Shown piece after piece: positions 1 to 9,110 of a stretch of DNA of 64,000 bases. Source of the DNA: Alligator mississippiensis. Lineage: Eukaryota > Chordata > Crocodylia > Alligatoridae. The position numbers and the translations under genes were made by a program. The stretch lies in contig NC_081824.1 of assembly GCF_030867095.1 (NCBI RefSeq), forward strand, positions 146,597,433 to 146,661,432, written 5' to 3'. Within the stretch, counting starts at the first letter, position 1. Each line of letters starts with the position of its first letter. The notes under the pieces are model-generated. The model was not told the origin of the DNA. It did no database searches and was given only the letters and a program-made list of their open reading frames with translations.

Positions 1-505
1 CTTCTTTTTCCCCCCCCTAGTGATCAGGCAGGGAATAGAGATAGTTACAGTCATTGTGTCTTGCAAGCAGGTCATTTATCCTGTTGGCTTCTGCAGGAGA
101 ATTCACTCTTTCATGACTGTCATAATCAGTGATCTAAAGCAAAATTCAGTCTTTTAAGTAAATAAACAAACAAAAGAAAATCTGCTGTCCTGCCCCATAC
201 ACTAAGAGAAAAGCCCTTTTCTGCTCTGGGCCCAGCACAGCAGCCTCCCTTCTTCTTGCAGCAAGTTGTTCCCTTCACAGCTTACTTCCTCCTCATTTTA
301 GAGCTCCCTGTAGGTCATTCCCTCCATAGCCAATTGGCCCACAGCTGAGCTCTCTTAACAGGGCTGACTGTTCCTCCTTTAAGGGACAGTCTGTTCTATT
401 TATAATATGTCCCTTATGTTAGCAGGGAGTAAATCCATTTTAGGGAATAAATTTATGAATACTGCTTATAAAATCAGTATTATTTGTATTACAGAATAAT
501 CTAGG

Positions 506-790
506 GGCATCTTTACATGTGCCTGGGGTCGGGGTAGAGGGAGGTGCTTTAATTAGAGAGGCTTTTGGGAGCTGCTCTAATTAAAGCACCCACAGCACCT
601 TGTGTACTCAGCGTCCCATGTTTCAAAATGGTGGCAGAGGTGCTTTACGTAACGCTCATTTACCAAGCTTTAGTCAAAGTGCTTGCATGCTCCAGCAGAC
701 TCAGTTAATCGAGTCTGCTCCAACACACTGTAATTACGCGTAATTACAGAGCATTGCAGCAGACATCTTGCACACCTACAGGCATCCTCA
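506..790. mobile_element. MITE-like element with three internal palindromes
   Basis: A roughly 285-bp stretch has loosely matching inverted ends (GGGGCATCTTTACATGTGC on the left, and a right end whose complement reads GAGGATGCCTGTAGGTGTGC). Inside are perfect inverted pairs: 16-bp arms at 543-558 and 575-590, 8-bp arms at 695-702 and 711-718, and 10-bp arms at 728-737 and 740-749. There is no coding sequence. The end motif resembles other MITEs in this window with 'ATGTCTACA'-type termini. The boundaries are approximate and no clear target-site duplication was found. Confidence 0.5.
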
Positions 791-1602
791 ATGACTAATA
801 TTATTGTACTGAGCATTGTACAGAGATAGTCCTTCCCTCAGTAGAGTTTAAAATCTAAATGGACAAAGAAGCATTGCCTCCATTTTAGAGAGCAGAAAGT
901 TTCTGAAGTTCTCACAGAGCCCCATTCTGCTGGCTTTAACCATAAAGTATCCATTCTTCCTGTAGGGCTACTGTACAAAGTATTTGTTGAGAAAAAATTC
1001 CAAATCCAAGTTAATTGTGAATGTGAGAGTTTTGGGGTTTTGTTTAGAAAAGAATGGGTGTAAAAATGACTGGAAGTCATCAGGAGACCTTCTTAGAGAC
1101 AATGATGACATGCACCTATGCCAAAGTGTTGGAAATCCTGGAATAATAGTTGTCAGCTGTAACACAAATCTTTTGGCTGCTAGCACGCTTCACATCTGGA
1201 GGTTGAGCCTTGAGGTAGGCCTGGTGTGCACTACAGTGTTCTGCCTGCAGAACTCAACTTCTACAGCCAACACTTCAAACGCTTCTAAACTGAAAGCTCC
1301 TCTCTGGTGGCAGTACTTACCTTTCTCCCAGCAGAGTTGGACCACATCTCCTGGGCAAAAGGCTCCTACTGCCACCCAGCAATCAGCTAAGATGTATGTA
1401 ATTGTTAGGGTAATGATACGGACTTTGGATGTTGGGGCAACAATATGGAATCTGGGGGTGCTGAGTGTGCAGCTGAATGAACGTTTTTCCTGTGTCTCAG
1501 CAAAAAACTGCTGGTCACAAGGCTGGATGATATATTAAAAGTAACTAATTTTGCAAATGCTTAGGCAAGTGGTTTTCTAAACAAAGTAGTGTTAGAGCCC
1601 AT
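791..1602. other. No recognised gene
   Basis: Unassigned sequence. An open frame of about 184 codons lies on the plus strand at 984-1538, but its product is low in recognisable motifs, has no homologue I know, and has antisense open frames of similar quality. I treat it as chance. Confidence 0.4.
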
Positions 1603-2087
1603 TGTGTAAGAAGAACAAGATGCAGCCCACCAGCTATCGTCAGAAGATAAGACAGAAGCCAAACCTTGGAGATGGTGCTGAAATCAGCAAAGAACAGGCA
1701 AGTGACTAAGAGTACCAGAGTTCATGGTCTTACTCATGCGCTCTTAGCAGAGAGGCATGTAAATGGAGGAAATGCATAGGCAATTACATGTTAATGAAGT
1801 AAACAGTAAACAGAGGCAGAGCTTGAGATGGGAGGAGAAATGGGTAAAACAGGAGGAGGGACAGAGGTAGAATGAATGTTAATGAGTATAAACCAAAGTG
1901 TATAAATATGGGAAAAAACTATTCTTCATTGAGGCTCCCCATATTCTATCGGTGTGGGAACTAATCCGAAGCTGTCTCCATTTTAATAAAAAGCTGTTGC
2001 GAGCAATGTATGCTGGTGTTTGCTCCCTGCTCTGCTCTGGCTAATTACCCAGATCCCCGGGTAATTGGACCGTCATCTCCCTAGTCA
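1603..2087 (+). mobile_element. Retroviral-type LTR remnant
   Basis: This segment begins TGTGTAAG and ends CTAGTCA, giving TG...CA termini of about 485 bp. It has a TATA box (TATAAATA at 1901), then AATAAA at 1985-1990 about 80 bp downstream, the usual U3-R spacing. Directly after the end, from 2089, TGGGCGCCACATGG resembles a tRNA primer-binding site. No gag, pol or env follows, so this is the 5' LTR of an otherwise lost element or a solo LTR with an unresolved end. I could not settle a target-site duplication, so the exact ends are uncertain. Confidence 0.5.
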
Positions 2088-2106
2088 TTGGGCGCCACAT
2101 GGAGTC

Positions 2107-3441
2107 AGGGGTTAACAGGAATCATCCCCAGACTTTCTGCTACTTTGAGCAGACAAGTCAGCAGCTGATGCTTTTACAGGTTGCACTTGATACACTGGCA
2201 ACACAGCACTGTAGTGGAGCTGTGCAGAGCTGTCAGAAGAGCATAGAGGTGCAGGTGTTTTGGTGGCTTGGCAGTAGCAGCTGCTGGCTTTCACCAAAAT
2301 TTCTTCCAGGAGATCCAAGTAAGTGTAGACAAGGCCAGAAAAGCATTTTGAAAACTCAACCTGCTGCCACTAGATCATAATCATACAAGAAGCAGTACCA
2401 GGACATTACAGAGAAGTTCCTTTGCATTGCACAGCACAATTGCCTTTGAATCAGGGACCCTGTTCATTTGTGGAAGGAATCAGATTTATAAAATTAATCC
2501 ATGCTAGTTTGCTACAAAAACTGCAGACATCAGAAGGAGCAATGATGATTCTCCTGAACTCCTAAGCTAAGTACTGACTTACCAAGACTCAATCATTTTC
2601 CCATCCCCACTCGTGCAGCATTGGTTTTATTCATCCCAAGGGAATCATGGCACAGTGTGGCCAGATGTTAAAATGTAGTTATCAGATCTTGAGCTCAAGA
2701 GCATTTGTACAGCGTGTCTGTTTTCTTCCCCTGAAACGCCTATCCTTTCCTGCATATCATGCAAGTACAATACCTGTTGCAGACCCTAAAAAACACAAGT
2801 ACTAATGGAAAGGGGCTCTTTTCCCTCATATTGCAGTAAATCAGTTTCTAAGACTTTCCTCTCTGATTTTTAATGTTGAGTTTATACAAATCATGAATGT
2901 TGGCATCTTGGCCTTTCCCTCAGATTTCCTAAATGGCACCATGTGGGAATTACAGAAAGTTTCTTTCACATCTTTGCTCAAATGGTCTTCAGACTCTTAA
3001 GATTAAAAGTAAGTAAGTGACAAGTGGTGGTGGTGTGGTGTTGGCAGGGGTGCCAGGGGGAAGAGGGAGCGGAAAACAGATGAAGCAAAATACATCACAG
3101 AAGCAGGCAGATAAGATTAACTGAAATAGAAGCAAATTAAGCTCAGAGAGTCTATTTGGTTATAGTGGCGATTTGGTTACGCAATCTTCAAAACAAATAC
3201 TGGACCGAAAACTTCAACGTGTTTTTCCTCTCTGAGTCATAAATGCATCAGGCTCTCTGTGGAAGGCCAGCCAAGGTAGTTCTCGCTTCCCTTCTGTTTC
3301 ATTCCACTGACCATAAACAATTCCTGGTGATATTACTCAGTGATACAAATAAGTACAATTTGATCTGCTTTCATAGGGAGATTATCGCTGTTCCATAACA
3401 AATCGTCTTAGCCCTTGCCTTTCTCGTTGGGTTCATAAACT
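2107..3441. other. No recognised gene
   Basis: Unique-looking sequence with short open frames only (for example 2099-2380). The GTGTAGACAAGGCC motif at about 2323-2336 resembles the end of a reptilian MITE, but I found no clear partner. Nothing else is recognisable. Confidence 0.4.
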
Positions 3442-3490
3442 CAGCAGAGCTTCTTTTTTTTTTTTTTTTCATTTATACAGCAGAGCTTCT
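3442..3490. repeat. Poly-T tract between 13-bp direct repeats
   Basis: CAGCAGAGCTTCT occurs at 3442-3454 and again at 3478-3490. Between them are about 16 T residues and CATTTATA. The layout resembles a target-site duplication around a minimal poly(A) insertion on the minus strand, or a slippage duplication. Confidence 0.5.
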
Positions 3491-3809
3491 CTTGTCTTCA
3501 TAAATAATGATAGATTTTCAGGCTAAAGGTGAAAAGAAAAAGACCTCTATTTGGAAATTATTCTAATATTCTGTAGCCAAGTAAAGTACTATCCGGTTTT
3601 GGCTACCAAAACCTATCTTTTCCAGCCTACTCCACCCTTTTGCTGATTGCATCTGATTAGGCTGTCCATGTGGGAAAGTGACAAGGTAAAAGGGGAGGTT
3701 GGCACTGGAAGAATACTATTCCTGGGGTGATTGTGAAATGTTTCCTAAACAGTGGTCCATGTACAACCACTTATCTGCAGAGCTTTCACTTGAGGTCCAT
3801 ATTAAGTTG

Positions 3810-4198
3810 ACTGATCACATAATCAGCTGAAAGAACTAGTCTAGATAATAAAAGATTGAGTGGGGACTTGATAACAGTCTTCAAGTACCTAAAAAGGATA
3901 GAGATGACCTTGTCTCTGTACCTGTAGGCGACAGTTCCAGAAGCAATGGCCTCAAACTGTAGCAGAGGAAATTTAGGTTGGAGATTAGGAAGAACTTTCT
4001 GACTATGAGAGTGGTCAGGCATTGGAACAGGCTGCCTAGAAGTTGTGGAATCTCCATTGCTAGAAATTTGGAAGAGGAAGATGGACAGACACTTGGCTGG
4101 GATGGTTTAGTCAGGGATGATTATGCTTTGAGCAGGGGGCTAGACTAGATGACATCATGTGGTCCTTTCCAGCCTTACTTTTCTATGATTCTGTCATT
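3810..4198 (+). pseudogene. CR1 LINE 3' end fragment
   Basis: The plus strand decodes, with interruptions, the last part of a CR1 ORF2: 'STGDLITVFKYLKR', then 'LRWRLGRTF', then 'RHWNRLPRSCGISIARNLEEE'. It is followed by the typical 3' UTR wording (GGGATGGTTTAGTCAGGG ... GAGCAGGGGGCTAGACTAGATGAC ... CTATGATTCTGTCATTCT). It is a 5'-truncated, dead insertion, the usual product of incomplete CR1 reverse transcription. The tail repeat ATTCTATG-type near 4190 marks the 3' end. The 5' limit is approximate. Confidence 0.75.
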
Positions 4199-4739
4199 CT
4201 GGATCACCTCCCTATTCCACACTCTTACATCTAATAAACAGAAGCTAGAAATGCATTAAATGCCATTCCAATATTAGTTTTCCACATTAGAAATTGTTTT
4301 TTCACAAGGATATTGTTTCAACCCCAGGGCTTAAGGGATCGTGGTTGTGCCATCAAATAGAATTAGTATCCAGGGGAGAAATGATTGTGGGGCAGTGCAT
4401 CTAGGACAATGAAGTCCACATTGTGGAAGAGCTCAAGAAACTGAGGCTGACAATGCCAAAGTCCCCACAAGGTCATTTTGTGTTGAATATAGTAGGAGAA
4501 GGACATTTCACTGTTTAATGTTGAATAACACGATACAATTTTCAACAGTCCAATCCTAAAAAATATGCAGAGCACCAAAACTTAGCTTTCTAGGTTGTAA
4601 TAGAAATCAGTTGTCCCACTATTGAATTAAAAAGGAAGTAAGCATAAATTAAGATTCTGTCAAGTAAGCTAATAAAACACAATCTAGATGAATCTCCTTA
4701 AAGGTGAGGACATAGCTGGTTGGCTAATCATGCTCAAAG

Positions 4740-5425
4740 ACCAATCGCCAGTGGCTTAATGTCAGAGTGAAAAGAGGCATCAAGTGCAGTTCCCTGGGGT
4801 CTGTCCTGGGTCCAGTACTGTTCAATAACCTCATTAATGAATTGAAAGATGGAATTGAGTTTAATACTAGTAAATTTTTGGTGATACTTGACTGAACTGT
4901 AGGGAACTTTAGAATTTAAAGTGACAGGTAAAGTGGTAGTATTAAGGTGGTGCTACTGAGGAGGTGTTGAGGTGATGTTGCTTGATAAACTGGGGGAAAT
5001 AGTCTGAAATAAGTAGTATGGACTTCAGTGAGAACAGGTACAAAGTGCTCCACTTAGGAGAGAACAATCAAATGCACAAATATAAAAAGGAGAGAGACTG
5101 TCTAGGCTGTACTACTTCAGAAAAGTATTGGGTATTGTGGATCACACGCTAAGTGAAAGGCAAAAGTATAATGCAAAGAAAGCTCATAGCATACTGATAT
5201 ATATTAACACGGTTGTCATATGCAAGTCACCAGAAGTGATTCTTCCACTCTATTTAGCACTAAGGCCTCACCTGGAATACTATATTCATATTTGGGAGCT
5301 GTCCTTGAAGAAAGATGTAGACAAACTGGAAAAAGTCCAGAAGTGACCAACGATGATTAGAGGCCTAGAAAACCTGGTATATGAGGAAAAAAGAAGAGAA
5401 GGTTGACATTTGATATCAAGGGCTG
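4740..5425 (+). pseudogene. CR1 reverse transcriptase fragment, left part
   Basis: This is a degenerate CR1 ORF2 segment on the plus strand. SLGSVLGPVLFNNLINELKDGI near 4785-4860 corresponds to RT motif 4 (PQGSVLGPLLFNIFINDL). The following FADD box is destroyed ('SKFLVILD*'). Further on, KAHSILIYINTVVICKSPEVILPLYLALRPHLEYYIHIWELSLKKDVDKLEKVQK at 5177-5343 matches the CR1 thumb and C-terminal region. The copy is broken at 5425 by a solo LTR and resumes at 6911, so it is older than that LTR. Stops and frameshifts are frequent. Confidence 0.8.
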
Positions 5426-6905
5426 TGTCACAGCGGGGTCCTTCAGGAGGGCCGTGATCTCCTCGAGGTCCCTCGCTCCGTGTCAAGGCCGGCCCAAGGC
5501 ACCCTCTTATTCTCGCCCGCCACGTCTTGCTGCTAAATATAAGGTTGGGAGGCTGCCTATGACTTCCTGGGCACGGCTACTCGGGACCTCTGTCCCCATG
5601 TGTTCCTGGACCCCCCGGGGGTCTCCCGGTGTAATGGGTGCTCCCCAGGCACCCTAGCCTTATGGGCTATGCGTGGCTCCTACCACCCCTAATACCACGC
5701 CCCAAGCCTCGCTGATGTGAAAGACTTTGGTGTGTCTGCACGCCCGCTTCCCAGGCCCTTCTTCTATAATCTAGCCCACTCTTGGGCCTTCCCTACAATA
5801 GGCTAGTCCCCTCTGGGACATCCTCTTGATCCACCGGTCTTTTAGGCCCACCGCACCACCACCCTCTCTGGTACAGGCTCACTGCGCTGCTACTCCCCGT
5901 CCTCTCGGGGACAACCGCAGCACCTTGCCCTTCTCTGGGTTTTCCGCGGTGCTAGCCTGTTACCGGGCTCCTCAATATTGCCCCTCTCGGGCTCCTCAGT
6001 ACCGCCCCTCCCTGGGGCTGGGGTCTATGCACCCCGCAAGTGACGCCCTTGCTGGCATCTGCTGCACCCGTCCTGGGCTCCCTAATATGGCGCTCCCCCT
6101 CTTTGGGGCTCACCACGCCCACCTTGGGCTCCCTGATAAAAATCGCCCCTCTCTCTGGGGCTGGGGTCTACGCACCCCGCACACAACCCGGGGTCTATGT
6201 CCCCCATCTACAACCTACGGGTTGTGCCCGCAACCCACTGGTTGCGCTCCTCGCCGCCAGTTGTGCCCTCACTGGCGTGCAAGCTGCGCCTTCACTGGCG
6301 CTAGGGCACCCCACACTCTCTGGGGTCCCTATGAGGATAATGCACCTTCTTGGCGCAAGACTGCGCCCTCACTGGCGCTAGGGCACCCCACCCCTATGGG
6401 GGTCCCTATGAGGTCAATGCGCCCTCTTGGCGCTAGGGCACCCCACGCTCTCTGGGGTCCCTATGAGGCCTCCTCCAACCCCTACAGCCTCACCCAAGCC
6501 TCCGGTGTAATAAACAGAGCCAAACAAACTCAAAGTACAAGCCTCTAGGCTATAACATAACTACAAGCTGCATGGCCATAACTTAGTATCGTGGCTCGAG
6601 CCTCCAGGGCTATCATGAGCTATACTTGCAAATCAGGCTTCTTCCCATATCTTGGCTGAGAGAGCTCCTGCCTCTCTGGCTGCTGGCAGAGAACTGCCAG
6701 CCTGGCCTCAGCCCTGGGCTTTATAAGGGCCAGGCCCTGCCCCCTACAGGCAGCTGGCTCTGCTTGGTTGCTCCGGCAACCCGCAGCTGCGCTCGCTACC
6801 CGGGCAACCCTCAGCTGGGCTCGTTATGTCAGGCCAGGGCTCGCTCACTCGCTCCCTGGCAGTTTCTCCTCTCTAGGAGCAGGGGCACCGGGGTGCCCTG
6901 CGACA
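5426..6905. mobile_element. Solo LTR, 1480 bp, with 5-bp target-site duplication
   Basis: The element starts TGTCACAGCGGGGT and ends CCGGGGTGCCCTGCGACA, so it has TG...CA termini with short inverted matching. It is flanked on both sides by GGCTG (5421-5425 and 6906-6910), a 5-bp duplication typical of several LTR retroelement groups. It is CpG-rich and unlike its AT-rich surroundings. A TATA-like TTTATAAGG lies at about 6719 and AATAAA at about 6508. Removing it rejoins an older CR1 (4740-5425 and 6911-7090), which supports the boundaries. The open frames inside (5826-6548, 6040-6381) look like chance products of high GC content. Confidence 0.85.
6297..6468 (+). repeat. Short tandem repeats inside the solo LTR
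   Basis: Three imperfect units begin GGCGCTAGGGCACCCCA at about 6297, 6374 and 6429. Each is followed by a variant of GGGGTCCCTATGAGG. Units are 77 and 55 bp apart. The repeats lie in the part of the LTR upstream of the TATA-like box, where U3 enhancer-type repeats would be expected if the element is in plus orientation. Confidence 0.7.
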
Positions 6906-6910
6906 GGCTG

Positions 6911-7090
6911 TTATAAAGAAGGGTTATTATAAAGAAGATGATGATTGACAGTTCTCAGCATCCATAAGAAACAGGACAAAGAGTAACATGCTGACATTGT
7001 AAGAAAGGAAGTTTAGATTAGATATTTTTAAAAACTTTCTGTTTATGAGTGATAGGTTGGCTAAGCACTAGAAAAGTCTCCACAGCAAAG
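6911..7090 (+). pseudogene. CR1 fragment, right part after the LTR
   Basis: Immediately after the LTR and its GGCTG duplication the plus strand reads 'ERKFRLDIFKNFLFMS' and then 'RLAKH'. This is the CR1 ORF2 C-terminal pattern 'FRLDIRKNFLTVSVVKHWNRLP'. It continues the copy that stops at 5425. The true CR1 3' tail is not recognisable beyond about 7090. Confidence 0.65.
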
Positions 7091-7457
7091 AGAGGCCACT
7101 GTTACGCACATGAATAATATAAAAGTAGCAATTTACTTTGTCACTTGATTTGGCTTCAAAAACTGATAGTGATCCTACAATATAGTCTCTCCATCCATGA
7201 AAACAAACCAGATAGGAACATTGGACTTCCAGCTGTTACACACAAAGAGTATCAAAGCACCACAGTGTTCATAATTTGAGGTTGACTGTGATCCTCCTCA
7301 ATTTAGTCTGGCTGTTCTTTCAGTGGTTTTCCCAGCCTGACCAGAAGCAAGAAATTCTGTTCTCACAAGATCTCCAACCCAACTGTGTATGCTTGAATAA
7401 TCAGGATAGTTCATATAAAGCTCACTGAACATCCAAATTTCATTATACATGAGTACA

Positions 7458-9105
7458 TGTAACAACATGGTAGTCCCAGGGGGTGGCCACAGCACCCCCT
7501 GGTGGCTGCTTAGCCCTAGCTAGGTCCTCCTTTCAGGGGATCTCTCCCCTTTGCTCACCCACCATACCTTGATGTTCAAATCCTGAAAGAATGGAGGCTG
7601 CCCCAGGGCCTTCCAAGCCAGGACTCACCCCCTGGTTCATGGGCTATCTGTGTGTCTTGGGATACCCGTAATATGCTTATTGGAGCTTGGCCTTTCTGGC
7701 CCCAGCCCATTTGTCTCTTGGGTGGTTTCCATAGCCTAGGCTCACTACACTGGACCTGGCTTCTGAGTCCCAGCCTTTTTCCAGCCCTCCATGGGCCTTC
7801 ACTGCCCTGCTCAGGGCTTGCTGGCCCCCCACACTCTGTCCTGCTCTGGGCTTGCTGCTCTGTCAGAATACCTTGAGCCTACCCTCAGCCCGGCTCGAGC
7901 TGAGCACCTGCCCCTATGATAGTATTAGCACCTCCAAGCCATCTCTTCAGTCCCAAACCCAAGTCACTAGTCTAAACTACAACCAAAAGAGAAGCCCCCA
8001 GGCTATGATACAAACTCTCCTTCTGGGCAGCTGAACAACAAATGGGAAAAAAAGATGCTATTTAAAACTTAGGAAAACATTCCATCCCCATCAGGGTAGG
8101 TAAGTGAACACCCAAGGCAGCTCTCCCTGGGTGCCAAACTAACACCCAGCTCTGGGTTATGTCCTCCTGTAGGCACTCACAATTTTACTGGTAGCTTCTA
8201 GGCAGCAGAGCAGTCCACCAGGCCCTCCCTGGCAGCTTTCCTAACCAGGAGGTCCTTCACTGGCAACTTGCAGGGCCAGCCTTCCTCTGGCTCAGGGCCT
8301 CTGTTTATGTGGCTCTCTGGCCCTACCCCCAATGGTCACCTGCTTCCCAGAGTTGCTGCAGCTGGTTGCTGATTTGGCTTATTGGGGCAGCCTCAGAGGC
8401 TGTGTCCAGACAAGTGTGGATGTTTCATTCCCCGGAGACAAGTAGCAGTGGTGCACCTTGCACCGCAGCTACCCGTCCCCTAGGAAAGCCTATGGCGCAC
8501 ATGCTTTGGTGCTCGACAAGGTACCCCAGGGGCATTAGGGGAAGCTGAGTCCAGCACAGTGCTGGCCCCAGCAGCCTTACCTGGGGTCTTGGGGGCCTCC
8601 TAGAGCTGCAGCCACAGTGATCCTGCTGGGTGTAGCCTGGCTGTCAGCTGCAGCACGACTCTGGGCCACCCAGCTCTGCTTTTCAGCAGCACACGCTACT
8701 CAGGCATGCGCTGCTCCAGGTTTTTTTCCCTGGGTTTGTTCAACCTCTGGATACTCAGGGGTCAAAAAAACCCACGGAAAACAATACTGGAGCAGTACAC
8801 ACATGTGCAATACTCCCTTGCAGTGTGGAGAACACCTGATTGTGCAATATGTAGTGCTGCAGGTGTGTTTGTGGTGCCACATACTGCATGGCTACACTTG
8901 TCTGGATGTGCCCAGGGAGATCTCTTGCTGCTCAGATCTGTGGGGGTTTTGTGCAAGCCCCCAGTTCCTGATATTGCTGTTGTTGCTGGCTCTGGGGTAA
9001 GTGTTCACCCAGGTCTTTTCCACCCTAAAGTCTGCACCTGGGGTTTGTCTGGCAGGCCCTGGGATTTGCTCCCCTTCTCAGTAATGAGGGAAGGGCCCCA
9101 CTACA
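7458..9105. mobile_element. Solo LTR interrupted by a MITE, 5-bp TSD
   Basis: The segment starts TGTAACAACATGG and ends GGGGCCCCACTACA-like (GGGCCCCACTACA). The five bases GTACA lie directly before it (7453-7457) and after it (9106-9110). Its ends are TGTA...TACA. A 516-bp MITE at 8398-8913 sits inside, so the LTR itself is about 1.13 kb. A short inverted pair (CCAGGGGGT / ACCCCCTGG) lies near the left end at about 7477-7501. There is no viral coding sequence. The open frames here (7652-7876, 8309-8548) are not convincing genes. Confidence rests on the TSD plus TG/CA termini. Confidence 0.65.
8398..8913 (+). mobile_element. MITE nested in the solo LTR
   Basis: The left end GGCTGTGTCCAGACAAGTGTGG is matched by the complement of the right end (GGGCACATCCAGACAAGTGTAG), giving terminal inverted repeats of about 20 bp. 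An inner landmark, TCAGGGGTCAAAAAAACC, recurs in inverted orientation in a second copy at 24853-25319. No transposase is present. It inserted after the LTR. Confidence 0.7.
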
Positions 9106-9110
9106 GTACA

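Noticed and set aside
984..1538. 184-codon open frame on the plus strand
   Set aside because: No motif or family resemblance; antisense frames of similar length overlap. Most likely chance.
5826..6548. 240-codon Pro/Thr-rich open frame
   Set aside because: Lies wholly inside the CpG-rich solo LTR and reflects composition and tandem repeats.
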